Made by a program: the position numbers and the translations under genes. A DNA stretch of 64,000 nt from Warburgia ugandensis (taxonomy: Eukaryota > Streptophyta > Magnoliopsida > Canellales > Canellaceae), in assembly GCA_035236585.1 (NCBI GenBank), contig CP141133.1, forward strand, positions 42,797,729-42,861,728, in the 5' to 3' direction. Positions 1 through 13,405 of the stretch are shown here, piece after piece. Positions within the stretch are counted from its first letter, which is position 1. Each line of letters starts with the position of its first letter. Under the pieces are notes generated by a model. The model searched no databases, was not told where the DNA came from, and saw only the letters and a list, made by a program, of their open reading frames with translations.

Positions 1-1249
1 GAAGAGATTCAAAAAGCATGGGGTCTTTTTTATAACAACACCTTCTCTGTCTAACATTACATCAGTGCCACATCACTGCCATGTCTACACTGAAAAGAGG
101 TAGGCACTGCCCCTCTCTAGTAAAAAAGAACAAAGACGAAGAGAGAAGAGAGAAGAGAGAAGAGAGAAGAGATTCGAAATGCTAGGGGTCGTTTTGATAA
201 TGATACCCCATCCCTTTGACATTGCATTAGCCCTGCAACACTATTTTGTTTGTGTCAGGAAAGGATAGGCACCGCCCCTCATTAGTTAAGAAAAAAAGAG
301 TAAGAAGAAGTGATTCAAAATGCAAGGGGCCATTTTGATAATGACACCCCTCCCTTCGACATTGCATCAGCACCACGTCACCACTGTGTCTGGTTGGAAT
401 AGTGTAGGTTGTGCTCCTCTCTGGTAAAAACAAAGGAGAGAGAGAAGAAGAGATTGAATATGCAGGGGCATTTTGATAACAACGCCCTCTCCCTCCATCA
501 CAGCCTCAGTGCCACGTCACAACTCTCTAGTCAAGAAAAAAAAGAGAGGGAAGAAGAGATTCAAAATGTAAGGGGTCATTTTTATAATGACACCCCATCC
601 CTCTAACACACGTTAGCACTACATCACCACTATGTCTATGCCAAAAGGGTAGGCACTGGCCCTCTTCGGCTAAAAAAATAAAAGAGTGAGAAGAAGAGAT
701 TCAAAATGTAAGGGGTTATTTTGATTATGACACCCCCATCCTCTGACATTGCGTCAGCACTGCATCAACACAATGTCTATGCATGATATTGATAGGCACT
801 GCCCCTCTCTCGTCAAAAAAAGAGAGAGAAGAAGAGATTCAAAATGTAAGTGTTCATTTCAATAACAACACCCCTCCTTTTGACACTGCATTCGCACCAC
901 ATAACCACCATTTCTGCATAGAAAAAGGGTAGGTGTTGCCCTTGTCAAGTCAAAAAAAAAAAGAAAGAGAGAGAAATGAAGGGATTCAAAACACAGAGGG
1001 ACGTTTTGATAAAATCACCCCCTCCATCCAATACTTCATTAGTATTGCATCACCACTATGCCTGCCCTAAAATAGAGTAGGAGCTGGCCCTCTCCAGTCA
1101 AAAACAAAGACAGACCGAGAGAGAAGAAGAGATTGAAAATACAGGGGTCGTTTTGATAATGACACCCCCTCCCTCCGAGCGGCACCTCAGCACCGTGTCT
1201 GCAGTGGAAAAGGGTAAGCACCACCCCACTCCAGTCAAAACGCACGTGC

Positions 1250-1286
<37 letters not shown>

Positions 1287-4200
1287 GAAGAAGAAGAAGA
1301 AGAAGAAGAATTTCAAAATGCACGGGGCCGTTTTGATAACGACACCCTCTCACTTAAACACTGCATCAACGACGCGTCACCACTATGTCTGCATCAAAAA
1401 ATAGTAGGCCCTGCCCTTCTCTAGTAAAAAAAAAAAAAAAACTGAGAGAGGGAGAGAGAAGAAGAGATTCAAAATGTAGGAGATCATTTTGATAATGATA
1501 CCCCCTCCCTCAATGCTACATATGCACCACATCACCATTGTGTTTGCACTGAAAAAGAGTAGGCATCACTCCTCCCTTGTCAAAAGAAGAGAGAGAAGAT
1601 GATATTCAAAACACATGAGTTCATTTCCATAATGACACTGCCTCCCTCCGACACTGTATCAGCTCTGCATCACCATTGCATCACCACCATGCCTACACTA
1701 AAAAAGGGTAGATGCCACCCCTATCCCATCGAAAAAAAAGTGAGAGAGAAGAAAGATTGAAAATGTAAGGGGTCGATTTGAACACTACGTACCCTCACTC
1801 TGAGACTGCATCGACACCGTATCACAGCTATGTCTGCACCAAAAAAGGGCGTGATGCCCCTCTACACTAAAAAAAGAAAAAAAAAAAAAAAAAAAAAAAA
1901 GAGGGAGAAGAAAACATTCAAAATGCAGGGGGTCGTTTTAATGACAACACCCCACCCTCTGACACTGCATCAGTGCCATGACGCCACCACATCACCATTG
2001 TATTTACCCTAGAAAAGGGTAGGTACCGCCCCTCTCTGGTAAAAAAAAAAAAAAGAGTGAGCAGGAGAGATTCAAAATGTAGGGTGTCATTTTCATAACG
2101 ACACCCCTGCCTCCGACACTATGTCAGCACCTCATCACGACTGTGAAATAATCGTGTTTGCACCAAAAAAGAGTAGGCGTCGCCCCTCTCCCATCACAAA
2201 AAACAAATAGAGAGAGAGAGAGAGAGAGAGAGAAGGAGATTCAAAATGCAGGGGGTAGTTTTGATAATGGCACCCCCTCAATCCGACAGTGCAGCAATAA
2301 CGCGTCACCACCATATTTGTGTCAGAAAAGGGAAGGCGGCACCTCTCTCTGGTAAAAAACAAAAACAAAAAAATGAAAGAGGGAGATGAAGAGATTCAAA
2401 ATGTAGGGGGTTATTTCATTGACAACACACCCTCCCCCAACACTGCATCAGTGTCGCGTCACTACTGCATCGCCATTATGTCTGCATCGGGAAAGGGTTG
2501 GTACCACCCCTCTCTGGTGAAAATCAAAAGAGAGAAAGAAGAAGATATTCAAAATATAGGGGGTCATATTGATAATGACACCCCATCCCTCTAACACTAT
2601 ACCGTGCTACATCACCACCATGTCTACAATGAAAAAGGAGAGGCATTGCTCCTCTCCAGTAAAAAAACAGAGTCAGAAGGACTCAAAATGAAGGGTGTCA
2701 TTTTGTTAGTGACACCCCCTCCCTATACACTGCATCAACGATGCATCACCAACGCGTCACCACCATGTCTACATTGGAAAAGGGTAGGCACTGCCCCTCT
2801 TTGGTAGAGAGAGAGAGAGAGAGAGAGAAGAGATTCAAAACATAGGAGTTCGTTTTGATAACAACACCTCATCCCTCCAACACTCCATCAATAGCATGTC
2901 ACCACCGTGTCTATGACGAAAAAGGGTAGGCACCGCCCCTCAATGGTAAAAAACAAAAGGGGGAGAGAGAGAAGAAGAGATTCAAAACACAAGGGGATAC
3001 TTTGATAATGACACCCCCTTCCCCTGACACAGTGTCAGCACCGCATCACCACCACATCACTATTCTGAAAAAGGGTAGGCATTGCCCCTCTTCAGTCAAA
3101 AATAAAAAACAAAGAGAGAGAGAGAGAGAGAAGAATATATTCAAAATGCAGGGGATCATTTTGATAATGACACCTCCCTCCAACACTGTGTCTGCACCAC
3201 GTCACCACCCCATCACCACAGTGTCTACACCAAAATAGGGTAGGTGATGCTACTCTCCAGTAAGAAAGAAAGGGAGAGAGAGAGAAGAAGACTTTCAAAA
3301 TGATGGGGGTCATTTTGATAATGACACCGCCACCCTCCGACACTGTGTCAGCAGTGCATCACCATTATTATTGCACCAAAATAGGTACGCATGCCCCTCT
3401 CCTATGAATAGAGAGAGAGAGAGAGATGAAGAGATTAAAAATGCAGGGGGTCTTTTTTATAATCACACCCCCTCCCTCTGACATTGCATTAGTGTCGCAT
3501 TACCACTGTGTCTGAGCTGAAAAAGGGTAGGCATTGGCCAGCTTCGATCAACAAAAAAAAAATAGGTAGAGAGAGAAGAAGAGATTCAAAACATAGGGGG
3601 TCATTTTGATAACGACACTCCATCCATCCGACACTACGTTAATGCCGCATCACCACCGTGTCTACAGGAAAAAGGGTTGGTGCCGGCCCTCTCTAGTAAA
3701 AAAAAAATGAGAGAGAGAAGAAGAGATTGAAAACGCAGGGATTCATTTTGATAACGATAACCCCTACCTCCTACACTGCATCAGCACCACATCGCCACTG
3801 CATCACCACTATGTCTGCGCTCCCCTCTTTGGTGAAGAAAAAATGGAGAGAGAAGAAGAGATCAACAAAGCAGGGCTTGTTTTAATAACTACACCCCTTC
3901 CCTCCAACACTGCATCAGCGTCGCTTCCCCACCATGTCTTTGCCAAAAAAGGGTAGGTGCCGCCCCTCTCTAATAAATAAAAAAGAAAAAGAGGGAGAGG
4001 AAAAGATTCAAAACTCATGGGGTCTTCTTTATAACGATATTGCCCACCTCTAACATGCATTAGCAACACATCACTACCATGTCTATGTCAAAAAAGGGTG
4101 GGCGCCGATGAAAAAAATTAAACAGAGAGAGACAGTAAGAGATTCAAAATAAAGGGGGTCATTTTGATAATGATACCCCCACCCTTTGACACATCATTAT

Positions 4201-7200
4201 TGCCACATCACCAATGTGTTTGGCTAGAAGAGGGTATGTGCCGCACCTCTCCAATAATAAAAAAATAGAGAGAGAGAGAGAGAGAACAAGAAATTCAAGA
4301 TGCAAGGGGTCATTTTGATAATGACACCCCTTCCCTCCGACACTATGTCAGTGCCACATCACCACTATGCAAGCGGCCAAAAGGGTAGGCTCCGACTATC
4401 TCTGGTCAAGAGAGAGAGAGAATAAGAGATACAAAACATAAGGGGTCATTATGATAATGACACCCCATCCTTGTGACATTGCATCAATGCCACATCATCA
4501 CTGCATCACCAACATGTTTGCGCCAAAAATGTGAAGGTACCACCCCTCTATGGTAAAGAAAAGAGTGGGAAGAAGAGATTCAAAACATAGGGAGTCATTT
4601 TGATAATGACACCACCTCCCTCCGACATTGTATTTGCATGGCACCAACACTGTGTTTACGCCGAAAAAGGTCAGGCGTTACCACTCTCCAATGAAACAAA
4701 AAGAGAGAGATGAAGAGATTCAAAACCTAAGGGGTCATTTTGATAATGACACCTTATCCCTCTGACACTACGTCAGTGCCGCGTCAACATTGTATCTGCA
4801 CCAGAATAGGAGTCACCCCTCTCCTATAAAAAAAGGAGAGCAGGAAGAAGAGATTCAAAGTGCATGGGTTATTTTGATAACTACACCCCCTCCCTCCAAC
4901 ACTGCATCCCCACTGTGTTTGCACTAGAAAAGGGTGGGTGCCGCTCCTCTCCAGTAAAAAAAAAATGGAGGGAGAGGAAGAGATTCAAAATGCATGGGGT
5001 CTATTTTGTAACGATACCCCCTCACTCCAACATTGCATTAGCGCCATGTCACTACTATGTCTACACCAAAAAAGGGTAGGCGTCGTACCTCTCTGGTCAA
5101 AGAGAGAGAGAGAGAGAGAGAGAGAGATTCAAAATGCAGGGGTTTATTTCGATAAGGACACCGCCTCCCTCTGAGACTGCATCAGTATCATGTCACAACT
5201 GTGTCTGCGTCAGAAAAGGATGGGTGCTGCACCTCTCCAATCGAAAAAAAGAGAGACAGAAAAAGAGATTTAAAATGCAGTGGGTCATTTTGATAATGAC
5301 AGCCCCTCCCTCAGACAGTGCATCAGCGCCGCGTCACCACTTTGTCTATGATCGAAAAGGGTAGGCACCGCCCCTCGTTCTAAAAAAGAGAAAGATAAGA
5401 AGAGATTCAAAATGTTGGGGGTTCTGATAATGACCCCCCTACCCTCTAGTATTGTGTCAGCACTGCGACACCATTGTGTCTACTCCAGAAAAGGGGAGGT
5501 GCTGCCCCTCTTTGGCTAAAAAAAAAGGTGACAAAAGTGATTCAAAACACATGGGGTCATTTTGGTAACTACACCCCCTCCCTCTAATACTGCATCAGCA
5601 CCACATTAACACTATTCTTGATGAAGCAGGGTAAGCTTTGCCGCTCTTCTGTAAGAAAAATAGGGAGAAAGAGAGAGAGAAGGAGAAGAGATATGAGTCA
5701 TTTTGATAATGACACCCCATCCCTCTGACACTATGTCAGCACCGCATTAACAATGTGTCTGCGTTGGAAAGGGTAGTGTAGGAGCCGCCCTCTCCTAGAA
5801 AAAAGCAGAGAGTGAGAAGAAGAGACTCAAAAAGCATGGGGCCATTTTGATAACTGCACCCTCTCCCTCCAACACTGCATCGATGATGCACCCCCACTAT
5901 GTCCATGCAGGAAAAGGGTAAGTGCCACCCCTCTCTGGTTAAAAAAAATGGAGGGAGAGGAAGATATTCAAAATGCATGGGGTCTTTTTTATAACAACCC
6001 CCCTCCCCCTCTGACATTGCATCAGTGCCACATCATTGCTGTTTCTGCACCAAAAAAAGGGTAGGCGCTACCTCTCTCAGGTCAACGAGAGAGAGAGAGA
6101 TTCAAAATGTAGGGGTAGGTCATTTTGATAACGACACCACTTCCCTCTAACAATCAAAACGTGTCTACGCCCAAAAAGGGTAGACGCTGCCCCTCTCTAT
6201 TCTTAAAAGAAAAGTTGAGAAGAGATTCAAAGTGCTAGGGGCCATTTTGATAATAACACCCCTACCCTTTGGTACTGTGTCAATGCTACGACACCATTAT
6301 GTCTATTTCAAAAAAGGGTAGGCACTACCCCTCTTTGGTGTAAAAAGGGGTGAGAAAAAGTGATTCAAAACACATGGGATCATTTTGATAACAACAACCT
6401 CTCTTTGACACTGCATCAGCATCGTGTCAACACTATGTCTGCCCAGAGTAAGGTAGGCTTCGCCCCTCTTTCGTCAAAAAAAAAAAAAAAATGAGAGAGA
6501 GAAGAAGAAGACATTGAATATACAGGGGGTCATCTTGATAATGGCACCCTCTCCCTTCGACATCAAGTCGGTGCAGCATCGTAATTGTGTTTGCATCAAA
6601 AAAGGGTTGGCATGCTGCCACTCTCTAGTCAAAAGAGAGAGAGAGAGAGAGAGAGAGAGAAGAAATGATTCAAAACGTAGAGGATTGTTTTGATTATGAC
6701 ACCCCCTCCCTCTGACATCGCTTCAATGTTGTGTCATCATTGTGTCTCTGCCAGAAATTAGTAAGTGCACCACTTTCCATAAATAAAAAAGAGGGAGAGA
6801 AGAAGAGATTGAAAACACAAGCTTTCATTTTGACAATGACACCCCCTCCCTCTAACATTGCATCCACACCATGTCACCACCGTGTCTGCACCAAAAAAGA
6901 GTAGGCGTCGTTGTTGTCCTGTAAAAAAAAAAGATAGAAATGAAAGATTCAAAACACAAGGGGTCCTTTAGATAATGAAACCCCCTCCCTCCAACACTTC
7001 ATCAGTGCTACCTCACCATTGTATCTGTACCAAAATAGCTTAAGTACTACCCATTTCCAGTAAAAAAAAAAATGATGGAGAGAAGAAAAAGATTCAAAAT
7101 GCAAGGGGTCATTTTGATAATGATAGCCCTCCTCCAACATTGCGTCAACGCCGCCTCACCACCATGTTTGCACTAGAATAGGGTAGGCACTACCCTCTCA

Positions 7201-7204
7201 GGTA

Positions 7205-7242
<38 letters not shown>

Positions 7243-10200
7243 AAGAAAAAAAAAAGAAATTCATAACATATGGTTCATTTTGATAACTGCAACCCCTCAC
7301 TCCAACACTACTTCAGCAGCGTGTCACCACTATGTCTGCCCCAAAATTGGTAGGCTTCGCCCTTCTGCCGTCAAACCAAAAAAATTAGAGGGAGAAAAAG
7401 AGATTCAAAATGTAGGAGATCATTTTGATAATGATACCCACTCCCTCAATGCTACATATGCACCATGTCCCCACCTTCCAACACTGCATTTGCATACATC
7501 ACCACTGTGTCTGCACCAGAAAAGGGTAGGCGTTGCCCCTCTCCGGTCAAAAAACAAAAGAGAGAGGGAAGAAGAGATGCAAAATGCAAGGGGTCATTTT
7601 GTTAGCCATACCCCTCCCTCCGACACTCCATCAGCGTCGCGTCACCACTGTGTCAGCACCAGAAAAGGGAACTCACCACCCCTCTTCGTTCAAAAAAAAA
7701 AAGAGTGAGAAGAAGAGATTCAAAACACAGGGGTTCATTTACATAAATGCACCCACTCCCTCCAATAATGCCTCTACACCACGTCACCATTACATCACCG
7801 CTGTGTCTATGCCAGAAAAGGGTAGGTGCCACCCCTCTCCAGGCATAAATAAAAAAAGAGAGAGTCAGCAAAAGAGATTCAAAATGCAAGGGTCATTTTG
7901 ATAATGACACCCCCTCCCTCCGACACTATGTCAATGCCACATCATCACCATGTCTGCTCCAAAAAAGGATAGGTGCTGCCCTCTCCAGTCACAAAACATT
8001 GAGGGAGAGAGAAGAAGCAATTCAAAACATTGGGGGTCATTTTAATAATGACAGCCCTCCCTCCGACAATACATCAATGCTGTGTCACCACTGCATCACC
8101 ACTATGTTTGCACCAAAATAGGGTAGGCATCGACCTCTCTGGTAAAAAAAGAAAGAAAGAGAGATAGATAGAGAGAAAAAGAGATTCAAAAGGTAGGGGT
8201 CATTTTTTATAATGACATCACCTCCCTTATACAGAACCTCAACGCCACTTCACCACCGCATCACCATTGTGTCTACACTAGAAAATGGTAGGCACTACAC
8301 CTCTCCAGTAAAAAAGAAAAAAACAGAGAGAGAGAAGAAGAGATTCAAAATGTAGGGGATCATTTTGATAATGACACACCTCCCTCTAAAACTGCATTAG
8401 TGCCATGTCACCACCATGCCTACACAACAAAAAAGGGCAGGTGTCGCCCCCTCTCCAATAAAAAAAAAAAGAGTGAGAAGAGATTCAAAAGGGACAGGTT
8501 TATTTTGATAACAACACCCCTCCCTCCGACACTACGTTATTATTGCAAGAGAAGAAGAGATTCAAAATGCAAAGGGCCATTTTGATAACGACACCCTCTC
8601 CCTCAGACCCTACATCAGCACCACATCAGCACTGCATCACCACTATGTCTTTGTAGGAAAAGGGAAGGCATTGCCCCTCCCCACTAAAAAATATAGAGAG
8701 AGAGAAGAAGAGATTCGATACATAGTTGGTCATTTTGATAATGACACCCCATCCCCCTGACACTGCATTAGTGCTGCATCACCATCATGTCTACGTTGGA
8801 AAAGAGTAGGCGTAAAAAAAAAAAAGGAGTGAGAAGAAGGGATTCAAAACGTAGGGGACATTTTGATAATGACACCACCACCCTCCACCACTACATCACC
8901 ACTGTGTTTGCACCACATAATGCTATGCATCACCCCTCTCTTGTCACCAAAATAAAAAGGAGAGAGAAGAGAAGATTCAAAATGCAATGGGTAATTTTGA
9001 CAATGACACCCCCTCGCTCTGACACTATGTTAGCACCATGTCACTACCAAGTCACCAGTGCGTCTATGCCAAAAAAGTGTAGGCACCACCCCTCTCCAGT
9101 CAAAGAAAAAAAGAAAGAGAGAAGAAGAGATTCAAAATGCAGGGGTTGTTTCAGTAACGACAACCCCTCCCTCTGACACTGCATTAATGCCTCTTAACTA
9201 CTTGTGTTTGCTCTAAAAATGGGTCTATGTCTCCCCTCTCTGATAAAAAAAAAAAAAGAAGGGTAAGAAGAAGAGATTCAAAATGTAAGGGGTTGTTTTG
9301 ATAACAACACCCCTCCCTCCGACATTGCATCAGTGCACTGCCACCACTACATCACCACCATGTCTACTGTAGAAAAGGTTAGGCACCATCCCTCTCCTAT
9401 TAAAAAAAAAGAGAGATAAGAAGATATTCAAAATGCAAGGCATCATTTTGATAACAACACCCTATCCCTTCGACATTGTGTGAACGTCGTGTCACCACTA
9501 TGTCTATGCCAAAAAAAGGGTAAGTGCCACCCCTATCAGGTTAAAGAGAGGGAGAGAGATGGAGAAGAAGATATTCAAAATGCAGAGGGTCATTTTGATA
9601 ACAACACCCCCTCCCTCTGACATTGTGTTAAAGCTAGGTTCCCATGGTGTCTGTGCTAAAAAATGGTAGGCGCCACTCCTCTCCAGTAAAGAAGAAAAAA
9701 TATATAGAGAGAGAAGAAGAGATTTAAAACACTGAAGGTCGTTTTGATAACAACACAGCCTACCTCTGAGATTGATTCAGCACAACATCACTACCATGTC
9801 AGCACCGAAAAAGGAGAGGTACCACCCCCCTGGGTAAAAAAAAAAAAAAAGAGGGTGAGACAAGAAGAGATTCAAAACAGTCCTTGCCTTCAACACTACA
9901 TCAGCGCTGCGACACCACTGCATCACCATAGTGTCTTCACCAAAAAAGGGTAGGTGTTGCCCCTCTCCCATAAAAAAGAGAGAGAGAGAGAGAGATAGAG
10001 AGAAGAAGAGATTCAAAATGTAGGGATCATTTTTTATAACAACACATCCTCCCTTGGATACCCCATCCCTCTGAAACTGCATCAGCATTGCATCACCACA
10101 TGTCTATGCTAGAAAAGGGTTGGCACACCCCCCTTCGATAAAAAAAGAGTGAGAAGAAGAGATTCAAAGTGTAAGGGGTCATTTTCATAACAACAACCCC

Positions 10201-12131
10201 TCCCTTTAGGACGGCGTTATCACCACTTCACAACTGTATCTGTGTTAAAAAAGGGTAGGTGCAACCCCTTGCCAAAAAAAAGAAAGCAAGAGAAGAAGAG
10301 ATTTAAAATCCATGGGGTTGTTTTGATAAAACACCCCCTCCATCTGACATTGTGTCAATCGTGCCACCACCGTGTCACCACTATGTCTACGTCAAAAAAG
10401 GGTATGCGACGCCCCTCTCTGGCAAAAAAAAAAAGTGAGAGAAGAAGAGATTCAATATGTAGGGGATCATTCTGATAATGACATTGCATCAACGCTGCAT
10501 CACCATCATGTCGGCGTCAAAAAAGGGTGGGTGCCTCCCCTCTCCATTAAAAAATAAAGAGTGGGAAGAAGAGATTCAAAACGTAGGGGGTCATTTTCAT
10601 AACGACACCCCCTCTCTCCAACACTGCATTAGTGGTGTGTGACCACTGTATTTACTCTGAAAAATGGTAGGCGACGCCCCTGTCTAGTGAAGAAACTAAA
10701 AAAGAGAGGAAGTGATTTAAAATGTAGGGGTATTTTTTATAACAAAAGCCCCTCCATCTGACACTACATCAGCACCGCGTTACCACCATATCTGGGTCAG
10801 AAAAGGGTAGGCGGCTCCCTCTCTGGAAAAGAAAAAGAGTGAGAAAAAGATTCAAAATGTAGGAGGTCATTTTGATAACAACACCTCTCTCTCTGGCTTT
10901 TGTGTCAGCATAACGTCACCACCGTCTCTGCACCAGAAAATGGTAGGTGCCACCTCTATGGTAAAATAAGGAAAAAGAAAAGAGTGACAAGAAGAGATGC
11001 AAAATGCATGGAATCATTTTGACAACGACAGCCCCTCCCTCCTATACTGCATCACCATTGTGTCTGGTAAGGAAAAGTGTAGGCACCACCCCTCTTTGGT
11101 CAGAGAGAGAGAGAGAGAGAAGAGATAAAAAATGTAGGGGCATTTTGGTAATGACCCCCCTCCCTCCGACACTGCATCTGTGTTGCTTCACCACTGCATC
11201 GCCACTATGTCTGCGTTGAAAAATGGTAGGCACCACCACTCTCCTGTCAAATAAAGTAGAAAGAGAGAAGAAAAGATTCAAAATGTGGGGGCAGTTTTGA
11301 TAGCGACAACCAGTCCCTATGACACTACATCAGTGGCACGTCACCACTGTCTCTAGGCCAAAAAATGGTACGCGTCGCCCCTGTACTATCAAGAAAATAA
11401 AATAGAGATAGAAAAAGAGATTCAAAATGTAGGGGGTTGTTTTGATAATGACACCCCCTCCCTTTAACACTGCGTTAGTGTAGCGTCACTACTGTCTGCA
11501 TTCAAAAAGGGTAGGCACTGCCCCTCTCTCAAGTCAAAAATGGAAAAAGAGATAGAAGAATAGATTCAAAATGATGGGGGTCATTTTGGTAATGACATCT
11601 CCTCCCTACGCCACTACATCAGTGCTGCATCACCACTGCATCACCATTGTGTCTGTGTTGAAAAGAGGTAGGCACCGTCCCTCTTTGGTAAAAAAAAAAA
11701 ATAGAGAGAGAGAGAGAGGAAGAGATTCAAAACGTAGTGGGTCATTTTGATAATGACTCCCCATCCCTCTAACAATACATCAACTTTGCTTCACCACTAT
11801 TCTTGCTTCGAAAAAGGGTTCGTGCTTCCGTCTGCAGTAAAAAATGAAAGAAAGGGCTAGAAGAAGAGATTCAAAATGCAGGGGGTTGCTTCAATAACGA
11901 CACCCCCTCCCTTGAACATTGCATTGGCATTGCACCACTACTACATCGTGTCTACACCAGAAGAGCTTAGACGACACCCCTCTCCTGTAAAAAAAGAAAA
12001 AAGAGAGATAAGAAGAGATTCAAAATGCAGGGGGTCATTTTGATAACAACACCCGCTCCATCGAACACTGCGTTAGCATTGCCTAACCACTGTGCCTACA
12101 CCGAAAAAGGGTAGGCATTGCCCCCATATGG

Positions 12132-12169
<38 letters not shown>

Positions 12170-13405
12170 AGAAGAAGAGATTCATAATGTAGAGAGTCAT
12201 TTTGATAACAACACCCTGTCCCCCCAACAATATGTCAGCGCAGCATCACCACTATGTTTTCTCCTAAAAATGGCGGGCACTGTGCCTCTTGAGGGCAAAA
12301 AAAAAAAACAGAGAGAGAGAGAGAAGATGTCATTCAAAACAGAGGGTGTCATTTGGATAATGACACCCCATCCCTTTGACACTACGTCAGTGCCGCATCA
12401 CGATCACATCATCATCGTTTCTGTGCCAGAAAAGGGTACTCTCCTACCCTCTCTGGGTAAAAAAACAAATAAAAGAGTGATAAGAAAAGATTCAAAATGC
12501 AAGGGGTCATTTTTTGTAACGACCCCTGCTCCCTTCAACATTGTGTTAGAGCTACATGCCACTGCATCACCACCATGTCTGTGACAAAAATGGGTAGGTA
12601 TCGTCCCTCTCCAGTAAAATAAAAAATAGAGAGAGAAGTAGAGATTCAAAACACAAGGGGTCCTTACGATAATCCCTTCGATACTGCATAGGTGCCGCAT
12701 CACCACTATGTCTGTGCCAAAAAATTGTAGGTGCCATCCCTCTCCGATAAGAGAGAGAGAGAGAGAGAGAGAGATGAAGAGGTTCAAAAAGCAAGGATCA
12801 TTTTGATAATGGCACCCCCTTCCTCCAAAACTACATCGTGCCACATCACCCCCGTGTCTTCATTGGAAAAGGGTACTCTCTAGTAAAACAAGAGCAAACG
12901 AAGAAGAGATTCAAAATGCAATAGGTTGTTTTCATAATGACAACCCATCCCGTTACATTGAATTAGTGCCACGTCACTACTATGTCTGCACAAAAAATGG
13001 GTAGGGATTGCTCCTCTCCCATGAAAAAAAATATATATAGAGAGAGAAGAAGAGATTCAAAATGTAGGGATCTTTTTTTACAACGACACCCGTCCCTCCA
13101 AACTACATCAGCGCTGCTTCACCACCATGTCACCACTGTCTACGCTGATAAGTGGTTGGCAAACTACCCCTCTTTGGTAAAAAAAATTAAAGAGAGAGAA
13201 GAAGAGATTCAAAATGCACGGGGTCATTTTGATAATGACACCTCCTCCCTCCAACACTGCATTAGTGCCATATCACCACTATGACTATGCCAAAAAATTT
13301 TAGGCGTCGCCCCTCTCTTCTAAAAAAAAGAAAAGAGAGAGGGAAGAAGGAGAGATTCAAAATGTAGGTTGTCATTTTGATAATAACACCCCATCTGTCC
13401 AACAC
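1..13405 (+). repeat. Satellite array, forward block 1 (~140-bp monomer)
   Basis: Tandem monomers run head to tail through the whole interval, about 95 by spacing. Each has a GAGATTCAAAATG box, a dyad GTCATTTTGATAATGAC followed by CCCCTCCCTCC, a variable stretch with ATCACCAC and TGTGTCTGC, a second dyad built on GAAAAGGGTAGGC and GCCCCTC, then an A-run and (GA)n linker. Box-to-box spacing is mostly 135-150 bp, with shorter ones near 105. Neighbouring monomers differ strongly (often 15-25% by eye), while monomers 16.7-17.1 kb apart resemble each other more, so higher-order duplication exists. No host gene is visible; the open frames of 60-163 codons here follow the monomer and start and stop inside it. 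The first ~1.2 kb has no partner that I recognised elsewhere in the window. Confidence 0.95.

Noticed and set aside
7217-7708. A 163-codon open frame, and many others of 60-146 codons over the satellite on both strands (for example 12404-12844, 14919-15329, 7533-7901).
   Set aside because: All follow the satellite monomer, overlap in several frames, show the same repeated peptide text and have no domain. They are composition artefacts of the tandem repeat.
1-13405. Regularly spaced repeats resembling a CRISPR array.
   Set aside because: The whole ~140-bp unit is repeated with no unique spacers, monomers diverge throughout, and the surrounding elements are plant retrotransposons.
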